Position numbers and translations under genes: made by a program. A DNA stretch of 43,170 bases. Source: Coprinopsis marcescibilis (lineage: Eukaryota > Basidiomycota > Agaricomycetes > Agaricales > Psathyrellaceae). The notes beneath the pieces are model-generated. The model ran no database searches, was not told the DNA's origin, and saw only the letters and a list, made by a program, of their open reading frames with translations. Each line of letters opens with the position of its first letter. Within the stretch, counting starts at the first letter, position 1. The DNA is taken from NCBI GenBank assembly GCA_004369085.1, contig ML210379.1:1-43170 (forward strand). Reading direction: 5' to 3'. Shown here in pieces: positions 9,936 to 22,690 of the stretch.

Positions 9936-11470
9936 CCACATTCAAGGCCGAAATTCTGACAAGTCAATCAGCCCGTTTAAGCTTTATAGAAGCCAAAGTT
10001 TTCTAAGTTGGAGAAGCACATGACCGTGTCCCTAATCTCGCTGTCCTTTCTCAGTTTTGGCCACTTTTGAAATAAAAACCCATTGCGCCTGTGAAGGAGT
10101 CTCTGCTATTCGTAGGTCAGAAAAAGACGCGACTCTTGCGTTATGAAATAGCAAAATCATCTAGAATCGGTTACAGGCGTAACATCTACCCAGGCATGGA
10201 GTTGGCAGTGGCAGTAGTTTTGTTCCGGAGCTTCGATAACATTGGGGCAGATAAGGGCCCTAGGATATCGTCCAATGAGATAACTGAAACACATATAGGA
10301 CTTCCCGCGGAGACGATTGCCAGTGCACTTTGTGCAGCTATATACATACTTGATTCTCGTCCCATTCCGGCACGAGTCTAAGCGTCAGCTGCGATATAGC
10401 TGTAATTCTCTGAGCGGCATGTGAGCAGGAAGCTTGAATTACGGCGGGTGACGCATTGACGTACAAAACATCAGACCTTCAAGGTTTACTAGTCGCTTTC
10501 AACGCATGGTAAATCGTAGGCTCTCGCGTGTGAGTAATTATCAACAGAAATGTCGTGCAGAAATACGTATGGTGGCCTTTCTGAGTCCGAGTCTTGTGGA
10601 AAGTTGGCTCATCATACATGTAATGGGGAGTTTCCAAGTTGGACCCACAAATAATTCTGCACAATGCACGGGAGGGCAGAACTATCATCTTCCCTTTGAC
10701 AATTATAAACTGATGTTCTTAGTTGCTCTCCGGCTAATCGCCTTGTACGTCAGGCAACAAGTTAAGATCCATCGAGCGGTAGAACAGTTGTCACTTCCTT
10801 TTAAGTTCAGAAAGAAAGATAGGTACGCATGTACTCTTTACGCATCATCTCGTATTTTTCTCCATCCGAGTTCCTTGTTCTCATCATGGGACCACCTGAG
10901 CTTGAAAGAAAGGCGATAGCTGATGCGCTGCGTTTCAGGGTACCTCTCCTTGTCGGAAAATGTGACATGAAGCAAAGCGGGGCCCTTGCCTTCCATCCAG
11001 AAAGTCGGCCCCATCTTCGGCGATTGAGAGCTGGCAAGGCAAGCGCCCATAGACGGACAGTCAAATGATTTCAAAACGCTTGATAGGTGGAACATGTAAG
11101 GGTCCTTCATTGTCCGAATCGGCTGTGTGTCCATAGAAGCGGAGCACTATACGAGCTAGAACCTTTCTGTTGTAGCATTTATCGGGCCGACTACAAGCTC
11201 CATCCTCGAGGCAAGCCGCATCTTTACCTTTGGTTGGTGGACCCTAAACGTCACCGTCTTTGAATTCGGCGGGTCGGCGCTTACTGTTATATATTATCTA
11301 ATACTTTTATTCTCTTAGCTAACTACAATTGGGTCTAAGAATAATTCTTCTCACGAAATACGCGGGTGACGGGGCGGTAGCCACGTCGAAGACGCCGGTC
11401 TCTACCAAATCTCTACCGCTCGCAGTCAATGTCGACGCAATACTAAGGTTAACTCACCAAAACCGTGGCT

Positions 11471-13839
11471 ATGACTGGCGGGGACACAGATACTGAGCTG
11501 CCTACATATTCACCGAAACCAGCAAACATGACAGGCGCGACTGCAGCAACCCCCAACCCCCAATTCTCCCGGAAGCGAGCGATGCGGATTACAGACTTGA
11601 CGGTAGACGTACCGTCGGGCGAGAAACCACTGACATCGTCCAACAAGGATGTACCGGTACCTTCGAGATGGTCAACACTCGAGTTCAAGTTTTACTACTT
11701 TGTGGTGGGCACAGTCCTACCAGTGATGATTTGGATACCCATTGCGTTGAGTTCAAGTCAGTCAATTCGACTGCTTCTAATCGTCTGACGCGTATTGAAC
11801 GACTTACTACTAGGCTCACATCCCAATTACGGCCATTACGCCCATAGATTGAGGGATGGGTGGATGTTTGGGCGGAAATTTGTGCGCGTTCTGGCCAAAA
11901 TGACCCGCTGCGATTTCTGACACCGCGTTAATCCCAGGACAACTCTGATATTCAGTATCGATCTTTCAGAGGCAACCTAATACCGCTTGCCCTCGCGTCT
12001 CTGTTGATGATGGGCTTCAAGGCTGGACTGAAGCGCATTCGGGGAGCCACCACAAATGGATTCATGCCCCTAATCCCCTACAACGTTGCTTTCTCAATCC
12101 TTGCAATCATCGCCCTCCACGGAACAAGCACACTGAAGCTTCTCGGCATATTGTCGATTAACTTTCTCATCGCGAAGCATTCCGGAAGTTCGAAATTGGG
12201 ACCGATATTAACGTGGATATTCTGTGGAATTGTGTTGTTCAGCAGTGAATTGTATCATGGGTATAGCTTCGGCTCTATTCTACCCTCACTTCGATTCTTG
12301 GTGAGTTCCGCGTATGGCTGTAATATACGGAGGGCTTATTATCCCTATCCCATTCAGGATTCCTATCCTGGCATATACCCTAGATGGCATATTATCTTCA
12401 ATATCACCATGCTTCGGCTTGTTTCCTTCAACACGGACTATTATTGGGCTCTACAACATAAAGAGCGTGCTCAGGTATGGTAGCCTACGGCACAATTGGC
12501 TTTGCGAAGGTCACCGGACCGCTAACGCATCTACAGCCTAGCGATGAAGCATACCCGAATGAAAAGCAGCGGCAAGACATCTCACACCCATACGCACTCT
12601 ATTCATTCTTAAACTATCTCGCCTACGCCCTTTACCCACCCCTATACATTGCGGGCCCTATTATGACATTTAATGATTTTATGTGGCAGGTACGGCTGTG
12701 GCGTTTTTTCCTTCAATTGGGTTTCACTAATTCCTTTTGATAGCATCGTCGTCCAATAAAGTTCCAGCCTGGTTCAACATTGAAGTATCTCTTCCGCTTC
12801 ATAATATGCTTCCTCACGATGGAGTTCATCTTGCACTTCATGTACGTTGTTGCCATTAAAGAAGAGAAGGCATGGCAAGGAGCTACCCCTGCACAAATCA
12901 GCATGGTCGGTTTCTGGAATCTGATTGTGGTTTGGCTTAAGGTTAGTCCTTCCATTCTCTGTCGTCACTTTGCACAAGGCCTGATACCAATCTTTACCTA
13001 CAGCTTCTGATTCCGTGGCGCTTTTTCCGTCTGTGGGCGATGATGGATGGTATTCTGGCTCCAGAAAACATGATTCGCTGTATGGCAAATAACTATTCCG
13101 TCTCGGGCTTCTGGAGGAGTTGGCATCGCAGCTACAACCTTTGGCTGATCCGGTAAGAACATCTCGTTATTTCGTGGGGTTCGATGTTGCTGTTTCTGAC
13201 TGCTTGCGACAGGTACATCTATGTACCCCTAGGTGGATCCAAGAATGTAATCTTCAACACTCTACTTGTCTTCTCCTTCGTCGCACTATGGCACGACCTC
13301 CAATTCCGGTTACTCGCCTGGGGATGGCTGATCAGTGTATTCATCATTCCGGAATTGCTCGCCGCACATTTACTTCCGAAGTCCAAGGTATGGGTTTCTT
13401 CATTATCTCCCCCACCGACATCAAAATTTAATCCTCTGCTTCACGTGTATCATTGTATTTACAGTTCGGAAAGAAATCCTGGTACCGCCATGTTTGTGCT
13501 GTTGGCGCAGTCTTTAACATCCTTATGTTGATGGCCGCGAATCTCGTCGGTTTCGTGGTTGGGGCCGATGGAATTAATTTCTTGCTGTCGCAGCTTTTCG
13601 GAACAGCAGTTGGTGAGCAATATTTACTCTATTCACCGCCGAGTAAACGACTCTGACTACAACCCCGGCAAATCAAAGGTGTCGCGTTCTTGCTGTTCTC
13701 TTGCTTTTGTATATTCGTAACCGTTCAAATCATGTTTGAGTATCGGTATGTGCTCTGATAACGTCTTCGGCATTATTTGAATGCATTTTTGTCATTTAGG
13801 GAAGAAGAGCTGCGGCACGGAATCTATCGTAGATGCTGA
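11471..13839 (+). CDS. GUP1: GUP1-like membrane-bound O-acyltransferase (MBOAT)
   Basis: Predicted 585-aa polytopic ER membrane protein of the MBOAT family. Yeast Gup1 acts as a GPI-anchor remodelling O-acyltransferase, originally described in glycerol uptake. Exons: 11471-11750, 11814-11881, 11938-12300, 12358-12474, 12537-12689, 12744-12941, 13004-13152, 13213-13387, 13465-13612, 13679-13745, 13800-13839 (1,758 nt). Signatures: a Ser/Thr/Pro-rich cytosolic N-terminus, [53 protein letters not shown], the conserved [11 protein letters not shown] (His about 434) and FVALWHDL with the invariant MBOAT His at about 470. There are about ten hydrophobic segments. The start follows from the first ATG in frame (11471). 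Length and both His motifs match the family, and the gene appears intact. Intron 3 (12301-12357) is 57 nt and stop-free. Confidence 0.93.
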
Positions 13840-14665
13840 TTACCTGGATGCTTCCGCTATCCCAGTTAATCTCAAGGATGGAGTGGTCTGGAGATATAAC
13901 TGAGGACACCACTTGTAGAAGACGATCGTGTTTATTATTAGGATTAATAATTTAATGTATGAATTATAGAACCAATTCTCTCTCTAATGCGCTCATTTAC
14001 GTCGTTTGAGCCTTGCCAGTTTCGGTACTATAGAATTCGCAAATCAGAAGTTCAAGTTCCCGGGTCCTTACCCACGATCTTTCCGATTATTCCGTTTGCA
14101 AAGCGTGGTTCTTGAGGGTTCTTGGCGCTAACAGCTTCTTCTACGCAAATCGCACCAGAGCACCAGATGTTCTTTTTCTGTCACTGGCTGTTTGTCTTCT
14201 GAGTTTGCGGAATGGACTGAGGATTGGGTTATTCGCAGCGCCTGCCGTTCCACTGCAGACCACATGGTCAGGTATGGATGCTACGTAACACATGAAGCTT
14301 TACTAATAGGGACTCGTTCAGAATCAGAGGCAGAAATGTTTGTGATGCCTGAACATATCCATTTGGGATAGATTCTAGTGCGATCTCCGCTCCGCGTGAG
14401 GTACGAAAACTTGTTCCAAACAAGCTTCCATTTATCTTTTCGGTAAGTCGTAAGTAAGGCAACAGTCACGTCGCGAGATCTAGGGTGCTTTATTTCCATT
14501 CGATAATTCCCTGAGAGCCTACCAACTCCGACTTGGCCGTGACGGGTCTGCCATGCCTGGAACACGTTAAAAATTCCTGAGCGGATTGCTCTTGATCCAG
14601 TGATACCCTTTCATCCACCCACATTTCTTTTCTTTTTTCCTCTCTCGACAGAGGCTTTTACTAAC
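13840..14665. other. Spacer between GUP1 and the FAD monooxygenase
   Basis: About 0.8 kb, containing the GUP1 3' region and the monooxygenase promoter. A minus frame at 14281-14565 has no recognisable features. The stretch just before 14666 is pyrimidine-rich (TTTCTTTTCTTTTTTCCTCTC), typical of fungal promoters near the transcription start. Confidence 0.5.
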
Positions 14666-16724
14666 ATGACTTATGTGCGTACGCCTATTTCTTTGCAGCT
14701 GTTCAATTTCTGATCATCCTTGACGCGCGATCAGACCCCAAAAGTCACGCCGTCGAAGACGACAGCAGCCTTGGCCATTGAGTTTGTAATCGTTGGGGGT
14801 GGAATATCGGGGCTAGCATGTGCGGTGGCTCTCCGCAGGGTGGGGCATCGAGTGACGGTCCTCGAGAAACACTCAAATATCAACCAGGTCAGCATTCCTC
14901 AGTCTAGACATCGCGTCGTCTGCTTGACAACAGGTCCTTTCACTCTAGGCAATAGGAGGTTGCCGACTAGCACCCAACCTGTCCAAGATCCTGTTCCATT
15001 GGGGCCTCGAACAAGATGTCAAGAGGATTGGGATGAACTCGAAGGGAATCGACTTTCTTGTCCGTGAGTCCGACTCAACCTCAATTTCTGACATACTTCC
15101 ATGTCGTCTGACACATGACGCAGTGGAGACTGGTGAAAAGCTGGGATATCATACATGGGACGAAGAGGTCATCAAAGAAACCCGTGGAGAGTTCATATTC
15201 TCGCATGTACGTTGTGCTCAATGCTTCGATGCACCACAGCACGTTCTAACTTTTGGCACGTAAAAACAGCACTCAGATCTCAGAAAACTGCTTTACGACA
15301 CCGCTCTCGACTGTGGTGCCAAAGTGCGACTCGGGGCAGCAGTGACTGAAGTCGACCCAGAGAACAGACAGGTTACTTTATCCACCGGAGAAATAATCCG
15401 CGCCGATGTTATTGTTGGTGCGGACGGCGTCAATGGCGTGTGTCGGATGCTCATGGTCGAAGAGGACGAAGTGCCTGAACATCGAAACAACCTGTACAGG
15501 TGAGTCAAGCCCCCCTGACCTTGTCTTCGTTTGGCTTACTTGGCTTTCCTGCACGCGATAGTACGGTTGTCCCAAGCCATGTCATTCTGGATGACCCCGC
15601 TTTCGACAGACAAGGGAGCGAAAGAACTGTAAGCATAATTTCTTTTATCTTGTTAGGTCGGCGTTTTTTGGAATACTGATGATCATATGCCATCTTACCG
15701 CAGAAAATGATGTTTTCATGGTTCGGAAACGGTAAAAGCGTGCTTGCATACCCTGTGGTAAGTCGTATGCGGATCAAATTCCGACCGGGTCGCGAGTTTT
15801 GACCACTTGCCCTTTTCTGTATCTAGGGTGGCAGCGAAGAGTTTGCCATCATGGTGTATTGTCCTGTAGATGGGAATGAGGCAACATGGGAGGACAAGGC
15901 GCCGTTAGCTGGTCTGCAAAAGATTTTGATGGACGCTGAGCCAAGGTGTGAACGCTCTTTGTACCCCGGTAGTCGGCTCCAGTTTGACGTCCGATTTCGT
16001 GGGCTTCTCCCAGAGTTCAAAAAATTGCCAAAGCCGCCGCGGCACCAGCATGTGTTCCCGTTTCACGCTACCCAGAGCCTGAGGACTGGGTCCATGATTC
16101 TGGGCGACTAGTTCTGATCGGCGAGGCCGTTCACCCTTTGCCAGTTGCGTATAACCACCGAATATGTGAAGTGTTAGTCTGACAGCTCTCTAGCCTGGTT
16201 GCATCCAAGAGGCGGCGATGACGGTCGAAGATGGCGCCGTGCTTGCCAAGCTCTTTTCACACCTCAGAACCGAAGACCAAATCGAGTCCTTCCTATACGC
16301 GTTCCAAGATTTGCGCAAGCCACGATGCGACGGTGTTCTGACAAAAGAGCTTGGCGATGTGGGTTTCATGACTTTACCACCGGGGGACTACCAGGAGGGC
16401 CGTGACGCGAGTTTCAGGCTGAAGCGAGATGCTGGTGTTGGCGTCCTGGAGTCGCTCGATAAGACTGAAGATGAGCTGCCGCAGTGGGCCGAAATCAAGG
16501 ACCTGTTCGGGTACGATGCGGAGGATGAGGCTGATGATTGGTGGGTTGAATGGGGCCTGCTCAGGGAGAGAGCGAGGGGCACGGATGTCTCTCAGGGATT
16601 CGTGCAGCACGCAATGGTAATGGTGAACGATGTAAGTAGTATGTGCTCCTCTTCAACTACTCTTACGGCATGTGCTGATGACGTTGATATTTAGGAACTT
16701 GAGCACACCTACCAGAAGCAATAG
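14666..16724 (+). CDS. FAD-dependent monooxygenase (salicylate hydroxylase-like)
   Basis: Predicted 475-aa class A flavoprotein aromatic hydroxylase using NAD(P)H and O2; the substrate cannot be deduced. Exons: 14666-14674, 14735-14887, 14949-15063, 15124-15206, 15270-15499, 15562-15628, 15704-15757, 15827-15945, 16014-16143, 16194-16631, 16695-16724 (1,428 nt). Motifs: the Rossmann GxGxxG variant VIVGGGISGLACAVALRR (Gly 24-29), the DG motif DVIVGADG (166-173), and the GD-type motif as GRLVLIGEAVHPLP (308-320), where Glu replaces the usual Asp. The tail PPGCIQEAAMTVEDGAVLA follows the family fold. Exon 1 codes for only three residues (MTY), supported by a clean donor GTGCGT and acceptor at 14734; another start would be needed if that splice is wrong. 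No signal peptide. Neighbours do not reveal a pathway. Confidence 0.9.
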
Positions 16725-19014
16725 GCGACAAATCCCATCCTCGGCAACATTAGGAAACAACTCTCAGTGTGACTCGCCACGGCGCTACGCACCGGGCAGC
16801 CTCTGCTGGTCTCATGGTTTCACCGTCCTGTAACGACATCACACGCTTCCCACACTTTTGGATTAAGAATATTTTCACGGCCAGTTTGTCATGTACATAT
16901 ATTCAACACCTAGACCTCACATACCACTATACCATTTACATTTCCAGCTAGGTTATCTCTATGCGACCCTCTTTCAATATCTCGTCCTTTAAATCACTCC
17001 CACATCCGATCCGATTTACGCAACTTTACGATGGTGACGATCTTACTGCTACATACAATCATCTCATGTAACCATAACCATGCAATGTACATAATACCTA
17101 CATCCATATCTATACACACATGAGGATTTGCACACAACAACGCATCCGCAGTAGCCAGCGCCCTCATGATGCCTCGTTGGAATTATAGTGCTGCTCAGTG
17201 AAGTTTCCAGCGCCTGCACAACCACTAAGCCCTTGGAAGGGAGACAGACTATTTCATGTCGCCACCCGGAGAGCTCAGTCTCGACTCTCAGCAATGTTAC
17301 TTTTGCAATGCTTGAACGTTACTTCGAAGATCGACGTCATCATAGGGGAACCTTTTCCTCGCAGCTTTGGCTGAGTTCGCTTCACAGTAACTGACTCGCT
17401 TTACAATTGCAAGACTCCGAGTGACGAGGGCTCAAACGTGGCAGTCAAGCCGCTATTAACAGCAAGTTAAAGTCGTCGGAAAGTGCACTACGTTTTAGCG
17501 CTCTACTTTACCATAGCGACATAGTGTACCGCTTGCGAACTGGGCACATTGGTGCTGGGCGCTCGCGGCTCAAAATAGATAACCGGCGTCAATCAAATGG
17601 AAGCCTCTGGGCGAAAGGAGGGGCCCTATATCAGGAGAGGATATGGTGGTAGCGTTTGACGCAGCCGCTATAGATAAGCCGCTTGCCAATTCTTGGCTCT
17701 GTATTCTCAGCAGTGCGTTATAGCTTGGTTCAAGCGAGATCAGAGCGAGGCCACCGTTTGCAGCTAGGTTCTCGAGGGGTTACATAGCGTTCTGGGATTT
17801 ACGTGACCCTTTAGGCTGTATGGGAGGTGAAATAATGGCACAGATATGGCAAAACTCTTGCCCATATGATCAGAACGTGACAGGCGGATTGACAAGTGAA
17901 ATGTTTTCTAAATGTGTCTAGCCCCCAATATAGCCTGGATCCATAGTCTTGACACATTTTGCCCTTTCAAGACACTACTTCGCCTATTGTATGTACGGAG
18001 GAAACTCCGCCGCTTGTCACTTTATCTGTCTGGCCTCGCCTGTAAATCCTCGGACCGGATGGTGCTAGCGCAGCTTTATATGTGTATAGTAGAGCGAAGC
18101 ATGCAGATATATTGTCTGTAGGCTGGCAACGAGGGCGTTTGCACTGAACGGGCGCTTATTATGATGGAAGACGTACTGATTGCGAAACAATAAAGATACA
18201 GGACTGCTTTCCATGTGCTTGCCCCGGATATATCCCTCAGTGAGACTTGCTTTTGAGCTGAGGGCAATTGTGAGATATTTAATTTTATTATACTTCGCGT
18301 CGCGCGAGGATCGAATATCCAGTGGATCAGCCGACTTAACTTAGAGAGATGTTCTGGAGCTATTTTGCCACCACGTTATTCACAATTTCTCTTCAGGCCG
18401 CAGGCCCACACAGAGCCTCACCAGTACGCTAGTACTTTCCACATTGAGATAGCATGTACTCTCCCGGAAGCGTTCAGAACTATATCCTGTCCGTCACTCG
18501 CATTGGCGAATCGATCACCTTTAACCTGGTGACTAGAAGTTACTATCCGCATGATAGTCTACCCTGAATTGTCTGCCCTGATTGCAAGACAGTCTCGTCG
18601 TTTGGCAATGCGAATACCCCGGCAAAGCAGGGGCATTTCCACCGTCTGTCACCACACTGCGCTCTTCCGAGGTCAATGGCGGAGATTAATCATACGTCAT
18701 GCAAGTTGAAGCGAATATAATCGTCGCTTAATCGAGTTCGCGGGATCTGGTAATGGTTACGACTGGGGTAATGACCTTGGGGTGTGGCAACTTCCGTACA
18801 GCCAGAAGATGACGATTTTGGAGTAGTAAGTATGCAATCAATACCCTGTCAAACCTCTACTCACCATTTGACTGCATTTAATAGATATTCTGCATTCTCT
18901 TACCCTTACCCAGAGATCGCGTCGCGGTGATCAGCGAATTCCAGGCTCGTATCTTCTTCAGCCGCCCGCGCGGGGTCACTGTAGCAGAGGCTGCAGAGCC
19001 GAGCCTCTCTATTC
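16725..19014. other. Gene-poor 2.3-kb intergenic region
   Basis: Frames here are short and lack motifs (plus 17912-18121 and minus 17064-17294 are the longest plausible ones). There are AT-rich patches near 16.9-17.1 kb. I see no tRNA, transposon end or long repeat. The right edge leads into the frameshifted relic at 19015-19453. Confidence 0.55.
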
Positions 19015-19453
19015 TCATCGAATTACTACAGAACGTTGGCCCTCGGAGGCCGCAACGAAGATTTCATGATTAACACCAAAGCCCATGGATTTCATCACGA
19101 AGCTACTTCTCGTCGCGGAGTTTAGCAGCCTCAGGCGCCCAGGGGCCCGCATTCGCCATGTCATAAGTTCGCAGTTCCAGACAGCAAGATTGAACCCAAC
19201 TGTCATCCATCCATAACTATTCTCGACCAACTCACCCGAGATGAATCAGCCCAAAGTATACGACTCGGAAAGAATGGAAACGATTTGTGCCACGATCATA
19301 GTCGGACATCTCGTACAGTTCGCGCCAAAACTCCACGCTCGATGTCGCCTCCCCGATCCACGCCCGCAGCTTGAGACTCCGTTTAGACCATACTTGCGAC
19401 TCTTTCGAGCCACGTTCTTAATTGCGAAGGAAGAGGTAGGGCGGTTTCCCTAA
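19015..19453 (-). pseudogene. Unidentified frameshifted coding relic
   Basis: On the minus strand one frame reads RAWIGEATSSVEFWRELYEM, then DYDRGTNRFHSFRVVYFGLI, up to HLG at about 19230. Dropping one base (the T of GGGTGAG) continues smoothly as GELVENSYGWMTVGFNLAVW and then LMTWRMRAPGRLRLLN. The two halves look like one protein of at least 130 residues broken by a single-base insertion. A 19-nt intron is too short to explain the break. I do not recognise the family. The upstream part beyond 19400 shows stops, so the N-terminus is lost. Confidence 0.4.
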
Positions 19454-19807
19454 CGAGGGACGGGGTGTCCGTTCTCGATTGAGGAAAGTTCTAGTGGGAG
19501 ATAAATTGCAGAACAGGTATTACATAGATAAAATACAGAAACGGTATACATAGGAATGACAGCGACAGGTTATCAGTGATAGATAAGTAGACTTGTGCTT
19601 GCGTCAGTTTATAGGTTACATCCGTACTTTTAGCGCAGCGAGTAAATAACAAAGCAGGTCGTAATAGATATCGTAGTAGGCGATAGCCAAGCAATCATCA
19701 AACGTGAGTGGTCGTATCGTGAATAGTTGTAAAGCAAAAAGCTTTGTTGTGTCGAAGAACCCAAAGAAAGTCGAAGGTCGGGTTCGACAATATCATCCAT
19801 CCACACC
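19454..19807. other. Spacer downstream of the RD/RE-repeat gene
   Basis: About 350 bases, AT-rich around 19.5-19.7 kb, probably the 3' untranslated region of the minus-strand gene that ends at 19808. Nothing else is recognisable. Confidence 0.5.
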
Positions 19808-22161
19808 TCATCCCTCCACAACCGACCTAGGTGGCCTCGGCAATGAAGGCGGTGCACCCTCAGGCGGCGAGAATACTTCATGGAATCTTGTTTCCGCGTC
19901 AGGCGACGGTCCTCGTTCCTGCCTCCGGTAACTGTAGTACTTGTCATCGCCCCTTTCTCTATCTCTATCCCTATGGTCCCTGTCCTTATGTCTTCTGGAT
20001 GACCTATGTCGGTCATCATCATCATAATCTCTGTACTCCCTCCTCCTCTCCCTCTCCTTCTCTCTTTCCCTGTCCCTGTCTTTGTCTCTGGGTCGTTCCT
20101 TCTCTGCATCCTCAGCACCTTCAGCCGGGACACCATCTTTGTCTCTGTCTCGTTCCCTGTCGCGATACCGATCCTTCTCCCTATACTCTCTCTCTTTCTC
20201 CTTCTCTCTCTCCCGTCTTCTACGCTCTTTCCTCTCTCTCCTCTCCCTCTCATCGTCATCAGGCCTTCGATGCATTCTGTCATCATTAAAGTCCATCACA
20301 GTCGGTATCACAGGGATACCCATTCTTCCAGGAGGCACCTCTGCCAACGACGGGTTGTCCAGCACAGTCCTGTGTGGCGAGCCTTCCCGCTTCCCACCCG
20401 CAGGTGGGCGTGCTGCGCCACCGCCAGCACCATTCACGGATGGCCCCCCTGCAGACGGGGACGGTGACCGTCCTTTCTTGCGATCAGAGCGGTGCCGTTC
20501 GGGATCTCTTTCCCTATACTCCCTGTCTCTGTCCCGATCTCTGTCTCTGTCCCTGTCATAGTCGCGATCCCTCTCGCGATATCGATGCCGCTCGTCGTCG
20601 TAGGCCCTTGGGTCAGAATAGTACTTTTCATGTCTCCTCCGTCGCTCCCGATCGTACTCCCGGTCGTATTCTTCGCGTTCGTTGTCTGTGCCCCTGTAGT
20701 ACTGAAACGGGAACGAGAATGTCAGCGGGATGGTAAATCAAGCAGATAAATCACCCTTACACGATCGTCGTAGTGCCGCCGAGACCGCCTGTAGTCGTAA
20801 TCAGGGTCGTAGTCCTCCCTTTCCCTATACCGGTCGTCTCTATACCGATCGTCCCTATACCGGTCGTCCTTGTCCCTTCGATCTTTGTAGGGCCGCCCAG
20901 TTTCTGGGTCCTGGAGAACATCATTGAGCAAACACGTTTCTAGCACCACAACCGCAGCCAGTGACGCAAAATACGCAACACGCCATATACAAACATCATA
21001 TTACGAGTAGAATATTGCAACTCACCAACGGCACATTCCCGTTTTGATCAACAGGCTTGTTCAAGGGTTTGGACTGAGTTGAAGAATGCTTGGCCAACGA
21101 CTCGTGTCGCTTGAGGTTGGGGTCCTGCGTTTGTTTCTGCTGCTGGGCTAGGGCCGCTTGTGCTTTCGCCTGTTGCTGTGCCTGGGCGAGTTGGACCTCT
21201 GATGCCGAAGGGCCTTTGCCTTTCTTGCTCCCTTTGCTGACTTTGCTCGCGGATTTTTTGAGATCTCCACTGGGCGGTGGTGGTGGTTGGGGTTGTTGTT
21301 GTTGATCTGTGAAGGACACTCTGGGTGATGCACCATAATCTGGGCCGAGTGGGCCGCGAAACGGGACAGGGAGTGGTGCGGGTGAGTGGGAACGTGAACG
21401 AGCGTGTTTTGGCTCATTGGTCTCGTGCGGATGTTCGTCTGCTGGATTGCGGATGCCCAAAAGTTTCTGGAGTGGGGTTAGAGTATAAAATGGGCTTGTT
21501 AACGTATACGCACTTCAAGTTCGTGTTGCAAAGCCTGACATTCCTTGTAAAACTCCGTGTCCACCCTCTTCTTCCTGTTGAACGTGCTCCTAACCTGAGG
21601 ATGGCGCATGTACCTGTCGCAAGAATTAAGGCTCAGTCAAACGATTGTGAACTGATCCAATACGCACTCGTCAACCTTCCTGTGGAAGTGTTCTGCAGCG
21701 TCAGGATTCATCTGCATGTGGTAGTCCTCGACGAGGGTCAGGACATGCATCAAGACTTTATGGCAGTCCTTGATAGTATATCCCGGTTGCCCGCCCTCCG
21801 ACATCATCATATCCTTCTCCTTGTCACCCTTCTTGCCTTTCTTGCCCCTCTTCTCCATCCTCTCTCGTTCCTTCTGCTCCTTTCTCTCCCTCTTCTCGCG
21901 CTCTCTCTCCATCTTCATTCGTTCCTTCTCCTGGCGCTCCATTTCTCTCATTTGTTCCCTTTCGGGATCCTTGCTGTTGCTTTTGAAGAACGAGAACAGT
22001 CCCCCGCCCTTGGGCTTCCTCGGTTCCCCCGGCTGGTGGTGGTGGTGGTGGTCCTCATGGTCCCTTTGCTCTGTCCCGGGGCCTACGCGCACGTTAATGT
22101 CAGACGCTGACTCGTCCGACCAGGACTTGGACGCTTTCATGAGCTTGAATGCCGGTGCCAT
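19808..22161 (-). CDS. Arg/Asp/Glu-repeat low-complexity protein of unknown function
   Basis: Predicted 692-aa protein from five exons: 22161-21668, 21613-21514, 21466-21026, 20910-20761, 20701-19808 (2,079 nt). Layout: an N-terminus with a His run (DHHHHHQPGEP) and FSFFKSN; a very charged EREKRERKEQ coiled-coil stretch (about residues 65-115); a more ordered segment (HKVLMHVLTLVEDYHMQMNP to ECQALQHELEKLLGIRNP, about 130-205); a Pro/Gln/Lys-rich linker; and then long RD/RE/RY arrays (DDRYRDDRYRDDRYRE; RDRDRDRDRE) to about residue 650. It has no signal peptide or membrane segment. RD/RE-rich tails resemble those of splicing and mRNA-associated nuclear proteins, so a nuclear RNA-linked role is an inference only. 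The ordered segment is the best handle for a homology search. The start codon is followed by an uninterrupted 494-nt exon. It diverges from POP5. Confidence 0.82.
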
Positions 22162-22690
22162 TTCGCAGTTTAGCGAAGTATGAAGTAAAGTACCAAGCAG
22201 TCAAGAGGTGGTTAAGCTCTCTGTCGTCGTGTCAAATTCAAAGTCAACGTCAACCTAGACCTCGAGAAACCGATGTTGAACGAGGCAATGTCAGTTTCGT
22301 TCTGGGTTGGGCCAGGACCTGAGTGTTTGGATGGGTATGTTGCCAGCGTCCAAGGGTATGCAGATGGTCAGTGGGGTCGTAGGCCTGGTGCTCGTGCGTC
22401 GTAAGGTATGTAGGGGTATATGGACGTTGCTCGCCGGCGAGAACGACGACTAGAGGAACGTTGCGCTCGTTGTGTTGGTCTGTGCCTAGTGCGTAGAGTG
22501 ATGAGAGAATCCAAGATTTAATTAGGGTTAGCAACGGCCGAACAAACGCGTCAACCCTTTATCCCCGCATATTAATTAATTTCAGAAATTAATGGTTGCT
22601 CTTACGTTCGACTCTCGTTGCTCCTTGTTCTTGACCATGACGTTGGCCGCCATTTAAAGTCTCGTTTCAAGCTCGAGAGTAGGAGTTACA
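22162..22690. promoter_or_regulatory. Shared divergent promoter region
   Basis: A 529-bp gap between the starts of the RD/RE-repeat gene (minus) and POP5 (plus), likely a bidirectional promoter. It contains an AT-rich patch, TTAATTAATTTCAGAAATTAAT, around 22570-22592, and no good TATA box close to either start. Confidence 0.5.

Larger units (their letters stand above)
9782..11470. other. Intergenic region between divergent formamidase and GUP1
   Basis: A 1.7-kb spacer with only overlapping frames on both strands (for example plus 10091-10381, plus 10506-10919 and minus 10807-11134). None shows a recognised motif or a believable exon structure. It should hold the formamidase promoter (near 9.9 kb) and the GUP1 promoter (just before 11471). 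I see no transposon termini or RNA gene. Confidence 0.6.

Noticed and set aside
10506..11134. Long overlapping frames on both strands (137, 98, 85 and 79 aa)
   Set aside because: No motif, no consistent splice structure, and the frames overlap each other, so they look like chance.
20006..20736. Long plus-strand frames rich in Leu, Ser, Pro and Val
   Set aside because: They are antisense shadows of the RD/RE repeat exon; the composition follows from the repeat codons.
21325..22183. 261-aa and 137-aa plus-strand frames
   Set aside because: Antisense to the first exons of the RD/RE gene, which have a spliced frame and consensus introns.
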